This document shows positions 6,203-8,249 of a DNA stretch of 8,249 nucleotides, one piece after another. Location: NCBI GenBank assembly GCA_038924905.1, contig JBCKUK010000053.1, forward strand, positions 1 through 8,249, written 5' to 3'. The first letter of the stretch is position 1. Each line of letters begins with the position of its first letter. Both the position numbers and the translations under genes were made by a program. This DNA is from JBCKUK01 sp038924905. Lineage in GTDB: Bacteria; Pseudomonadota; Gammaproteobacteria; Burkholderiales; Methylophilaceae. The notes under the pieces are model-generated. The model ran no database searches and had not been told where the DNA came from. It saw only the letters and a program-made list of their open reading frames with translations.

Positions 6203-7183
6203 TTAGTTGAGCTTGATGCCTTTTCCAGCGAAATACTTGGCCGCACCCGGGTGAAACGGAATGGGAGATGCCGCAGCCTTCTGGTTTTCCAGCTTGAAGT
6301 TCTCCGCCTCTTTGTGCACCGCGATCAGGTCGGTGCGTCTGTCGAAGATCGTCTTGACGATGTTGTAAGCCGTCTTGTCATCCATGTTGGCGTGCGCGAC
6401 AAGAATGTTTATCACGGTGGCCTGCTTGTTGTCTGCGTCCATGCCTTTGTACACGGCCTTCGGAATGCTGTCCTCGACGTAAAGATCGCCGTATTTCTTG
6501 TTCATCTTCGACACCACCTCTGCATGGTCGATCAACTTGATCTTTGTGCCTGGCGTATGGGCAAGGTCGGTGACAGCCGCGGTCGGCAAGCCACCCACCC
6601 AGAAGAACGCGTCGATCTTGTTATCTTTCATCGCGTTGACCGACTCGGCTACGCTCAGGCGCTCGCGCTTGACGTCCTTGTCCATGTCGAGCCCGGCCGC
6701 CTCGAGTACCCGGAACGCCATGAATTCCGCGCCGCTGCCAGGCGAACCGGTGGAGATACGCCTGCCCTTGAGATCGGCGATCTTGTTGATGCCGCGTCCT
6801 TCCACCGTGACCAGATGCATCCGATTCGGATACAGCACCATCAGGGTCCGCAGCGGGACCTTGTTACCCTTGAATTTACCTTCACCTTTGTAGGCATCGA
6901 GGGCGGCATCGGCTCCGGTCAATCCGATGTAGGGCTTGCCGGTGCCGATCAGCTTGAGGTTGTCGACCGAACCGCCGGTGACTTCCGCGGTAGCCTGCAT
7001 CCCCGGCACGTACTTGGACAGCACAGCAGCCATGCCGCCACCCATCGGATAATACACACCGCCGGTCCCGCCGGTGGCGATGGAAATGTTCTGGGCGCCC
7101 GCCACTGCGGCGAATGTCAAAGCCATAAAAGCCGCCGCCATGCGTAGCCAATGCGCGGATTTCGTTACGTTTCGTTGGGTCAT
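6203..7183 (-). CDS. TAXI-family TRAP transporter solute-binding protein
   Basis: This periplasmic receptor of 326 residues captures a solute for the TRAP permease encoded downstream. Residues 1-30 form a signal peptide (hydrophobic core MAAAFMALTFAAV, cut after AGA). The mature chain opens with NISIATGGTGGVYYPMGGGMA (32-52), the hallmark of the TAXI family. It continues with VTGGSVDNLKLI (68-79), LTGADAALDAYKG (88-100), LKGRRISTGSPGSGAEF (138-154) and KIDAFFWVGGLPTAAV (189-204), all usual positions for this family. AGGAGA seven bases before the ATG supports the start. It is followed by a terminator hairpin and the fused permease, a normal two-gene TAXI-TRAP operon. The apparent end of an IS3 element lies only about 24 bp upstream of the start, so the promoter is probably not the original one. 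TAXI ligands are poorly known, with glutamate-like and small organic acids among candidates; none can be assigned here. Confidence 0.94.
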   Translation of the reverse strand: MTQRNVTKSAHWLRMAAAFMALTFAAVAGAQNISIATGGTGGVYYPMGGGMAAVLSKYVPGMQATAEVTGGSVDNLKLIGTGKPYIGLTGADAALDAYKGEGKFKGNKVPLRTLMVLYPNRMHLVTVEGRGINKIADLKGRRISTGSPGSGAEFMAFRVLEAAGLDMDKDVKRERLSVAESVNAMKDNKIDAFFWVGGLPTAAVTDLAHTPGTKIKLIDHAEVVSKMNKKYGDLYVEDSIPKAVYKGMDADNKQATVINILVAHANMDDKTAYNIVKTIFDRRTDLIAVHKEAENFKLENQKAAASPIPFHPGAAKYFAGKGIKLN

Positions 7184-7206
7184 CTTGGTCTCCTAGCCTG
7201 TTTATA

Positions 7207-7964
7207 TGAGATTCCCTCTGTTTTTCGTCTTCCAACGAGTGGGTTTCATGCTACCAGTTTTTCATCATGTTGAGTGCTGACCCAGTCTTGCAGAAAATGG
7301 ATCGGCGACTTGCTGCCGAGGGTCGAGTGACGGCGTTTCCGGTTGTAGAACGGCTCGATGTAATCGAACAGGTCGGCCATCGCGCTGCTTCGCGTGGCGT
7401 AGCGGGTGCCATGCACCCGTTCGTTCTTCAGGCTGTTGAAGAAACTCTCCGTCGGCGCATTGGCCCAGCAGTTACCCTTGCGGCTCATCGAGCAGATCAT
7501 GACGTACCCGGCAAGCTTGTTCTGGAACATCCGGCTGGCGTACTGGCTTCCCCGATCCGAGTGATGCAACACACCCGGCGCGGGTTTTCTCCTGAACCAG
7601 GCCATCGTCAACGCATCCGTCACGATGTCCGCCGTCATTCTCGGTGTGATCGACCAACCCACCACCTCGCGGTTGAACAGGTCGAGCACGACGGCCAGAT
7701 AGAGCCAGCCCTCATCCGTCCAGATGTAGGTGATGTCCGATGTCCAGACACGGTTGGGTGCCGCCGGGGTGAAGTTCCTGTCCAGCAGGTTGGGGGCGGG
7801 CAGGCTGTGATTAGAGTCTGTCGTGGCCTTATAGCGCCGCTTGTGGCGGGGGCCCGGATGCCGTTCTCCCGCATCAGGCGTTCCACGCGCGCTCTGGAAG
7901 CCGGGAAGCCGCGCCCGCGCAGTTCGTCCACCATCCTCGGGCTGCCATAGGCCCCTTTGTTTCT
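7207..7964 (-). mobile_element. Truncated IS3-family insertion sequence
   Basis: The element consists of most of an orfB transposase plus its downstream end. After the transposase stop (7246), the sequence runs to TGAGATTCCCTCTGTTTTTC, read on the plus strand from 7207. This begins with TG and resembles the terminal repeats of IS3-group elements. The other end is missing: orfA and the start of orfB are gone. Sequence beyond about 7964 is AT-rich and has no matching inverted repeat, so that side was lost or replaced. No direct repeat of the target was seen. The 7207 boundary is an inference from end similarity and spacing. Confidence 0.65.
7246..7964 (-). pseudogene. IS3-family transposase OrfB, 5'-truncated and frameshifted
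   Basis: The C-terminal part is a well-kept DDE integrase core: WTSDITYIWTDEGWLYLAVV, LHHSDRGSQYAS and ANAPTESFFNSLKNERVHG. In the longest leftward frame the catalytic residues are Asp92, Asp152 and Glu188, with the classical 35-residue spacing between the last two. It ends QDWVSTQHDEKLVA. The upstream HTH_21-like part, GAYGSPRMVDELRGRGFPAS to MRENGIRA, lies in another frame. The switch falls at a run of five G at 7848-7852, where two extra bases (or one missing) break the expected GIRA-RHKRRYKATTDS junction. The first part of OrfB and all of OrfA are missing. One neighbour of the catalytic Glu is changed (CWANAP where CWDNAP is usual). The protein should be inactive unless the shift is a sequencing error, and even then it lacks OrfA. 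Confidence 0.85.
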
Positions 7965-8046
7965 TTGTTTTTCCTTGTCCAACAGCCTTGCCGATATGTC
8001 GTATAATCATATTTAATCACAGCTATTAAATTGTTATTTCGGCTAA

Positions 8047-8075
8047 AGTATAGGTCAGCGGGATAAGGCATACAA
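8047..8075 (-). promoter_or_regulatory. Candidate sigma-70 promoter reading toward the IS3 remnant and TRAP operon
   Basis: On the minus strand TTGTAT (8075-8070) and TATACT (8052-8047) are separated by exactly 17 bp. The -10 matches five of six consensus bases; the -35 matches only three. It would transcribe leftwards through the truncated transposase toward the TAXI binding protein, which otherwise lacks a visible promoter. A perfect TATAAT also occurs on the plus strand at 8002-8007 but has no good -35. Confidence 0.3.
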
Positions 8076-8105
8076 GCCAATACGACATCTTCGCAGCCAA
8101 CGAAA

Positions 8106-8249
8106 TTACTGAATCAAGTGCTCGCCAAGATTCGCTTTAAACACTATGGCCTGAGCACCGAAAACAAAAACCAGCGCACTAGAGGCAAGATAGACGAAGA
8201 TTTTCTGACCTTTGGTCATGCCTGTGTACCAAGCGTTAAGAACATTCAT
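8106..8249 (-). CDS. Possible small membrane protein, 47 residues (may extend past the edge)
   Basis: Reading leftwards from the very last bases, ATG at 8249-8247 opens a 47-codon frame ending in TAA at 8108-8106. The peptide has a short polar start (MNVLNAWYTGMTKGQK), a single hydrophobic segment (IFVYLASSALVFVFGAQAIVF, split by no charges) and a polar tail. That profile fits a one-span membrane protein. Because the ATG coincides with the window edge, it may be an internal Met of a longer gene. No ribosome site can be checked. I do not recognise the family. Codon composition is more AT-rich than the transporter genes. Confidence 0.35.
   Translation of the reverse strand: MNVLNAWYTGMTKGQKIFVYLASSALVFVFGAQAIVFKANLGEHLIQ

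Noticed and set aside
6119..7147. 342-codon plus-strand frame opposite the TAXI binding protein
   Set aside because: Shadow of a clear TAXI protein; no recognisable domain.
7850..8010. N-terminal 50 residues of the 254-codon transposase frame starting at 8010
   Set aside because: This part is the wrong frame. The homologous GAYGSPRMVDELRG sequence lies in another frame upstream of the G-run, so it is not a genuine protein N-terminus.
1..8249. CRISPR arrays, tRNA or rRNA genes, toxin-antitoxin or defence modules
   Set aside because: No regularly spaced direct repeats, cloverleaf-like segments or recognisable defence proteins were seen on either strand.

Overview
The window looks like a stretch of a betaproteobacterial chromosome (Burkholderiales or Rhodocyclales type). 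It is fairly GC-rich, it carries solute-binding proteins of the ABC branched-chain amino-acid type and a tripartite TAXI-TRAP importer, and its group II intron and IS3 remnants are of kinds I associate with that class. The placement is an inference from gene content, not from a phylogenetic marker.

Layout. Bases 1-1505 are read leftwards. In transcription order they hold a truncated ABC solute-binding protein gene (1505-1137), a secreted or periplasmic alpha/beta hydrolase (1133-312), a 44-residue single-span membrane protein (265-131), and the start of a DUF2788-like small membrane protein that runs off the left edge (98-1). A 226-bp divergent intergenic region separates this from an intact, rightward ABC solute-binding protein gene (1732-3015), which has a probable terminator after it. 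No ABC permease or ATPase is present, so this binding protein is an orphan within the window.

Bases 3016-4058 contain no intact gene. Most of this stretch is a decayed group II intron on the minus strand (about 3984-3200). Its ribozyme domains are recognisable, but its reverse transcriptase is reduced to about 16 codons plus a frameshifted tail, and its domain V hairpin is split by about 40 inserted bases. Short GGGGTCAGACT-type motifs lie outside or at both ends.

Bases 4059-7183 (minus strand) encode a TAXI-family TRAP transporter: a periplasmic binding protein followed by a fused DctQ-DctM permease. A clear hairpin-plus-T-tract terminator lies between the two genes and probably lowers permease expression relative to the binding protein. 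The binding protein starts only about 24 bp from the apparent end of a broken IS3-family element (about 7207-7964), so its original promoter appears to have been replaced or displaced. The right edge (8106-8249) carries a possible 47-residue membrane protein.

Overall this is a nutrient-uptake neighbourhood reshaped by mobile-element insertion and decay. I did not find a convincing new defence or metabolic system. The most unusual features are the hairpin whose two arms hold a stop codon and the next gene's start codon (96-135), the gutted intron with its split domain V, and the IS3 junction at the TRAP operon.
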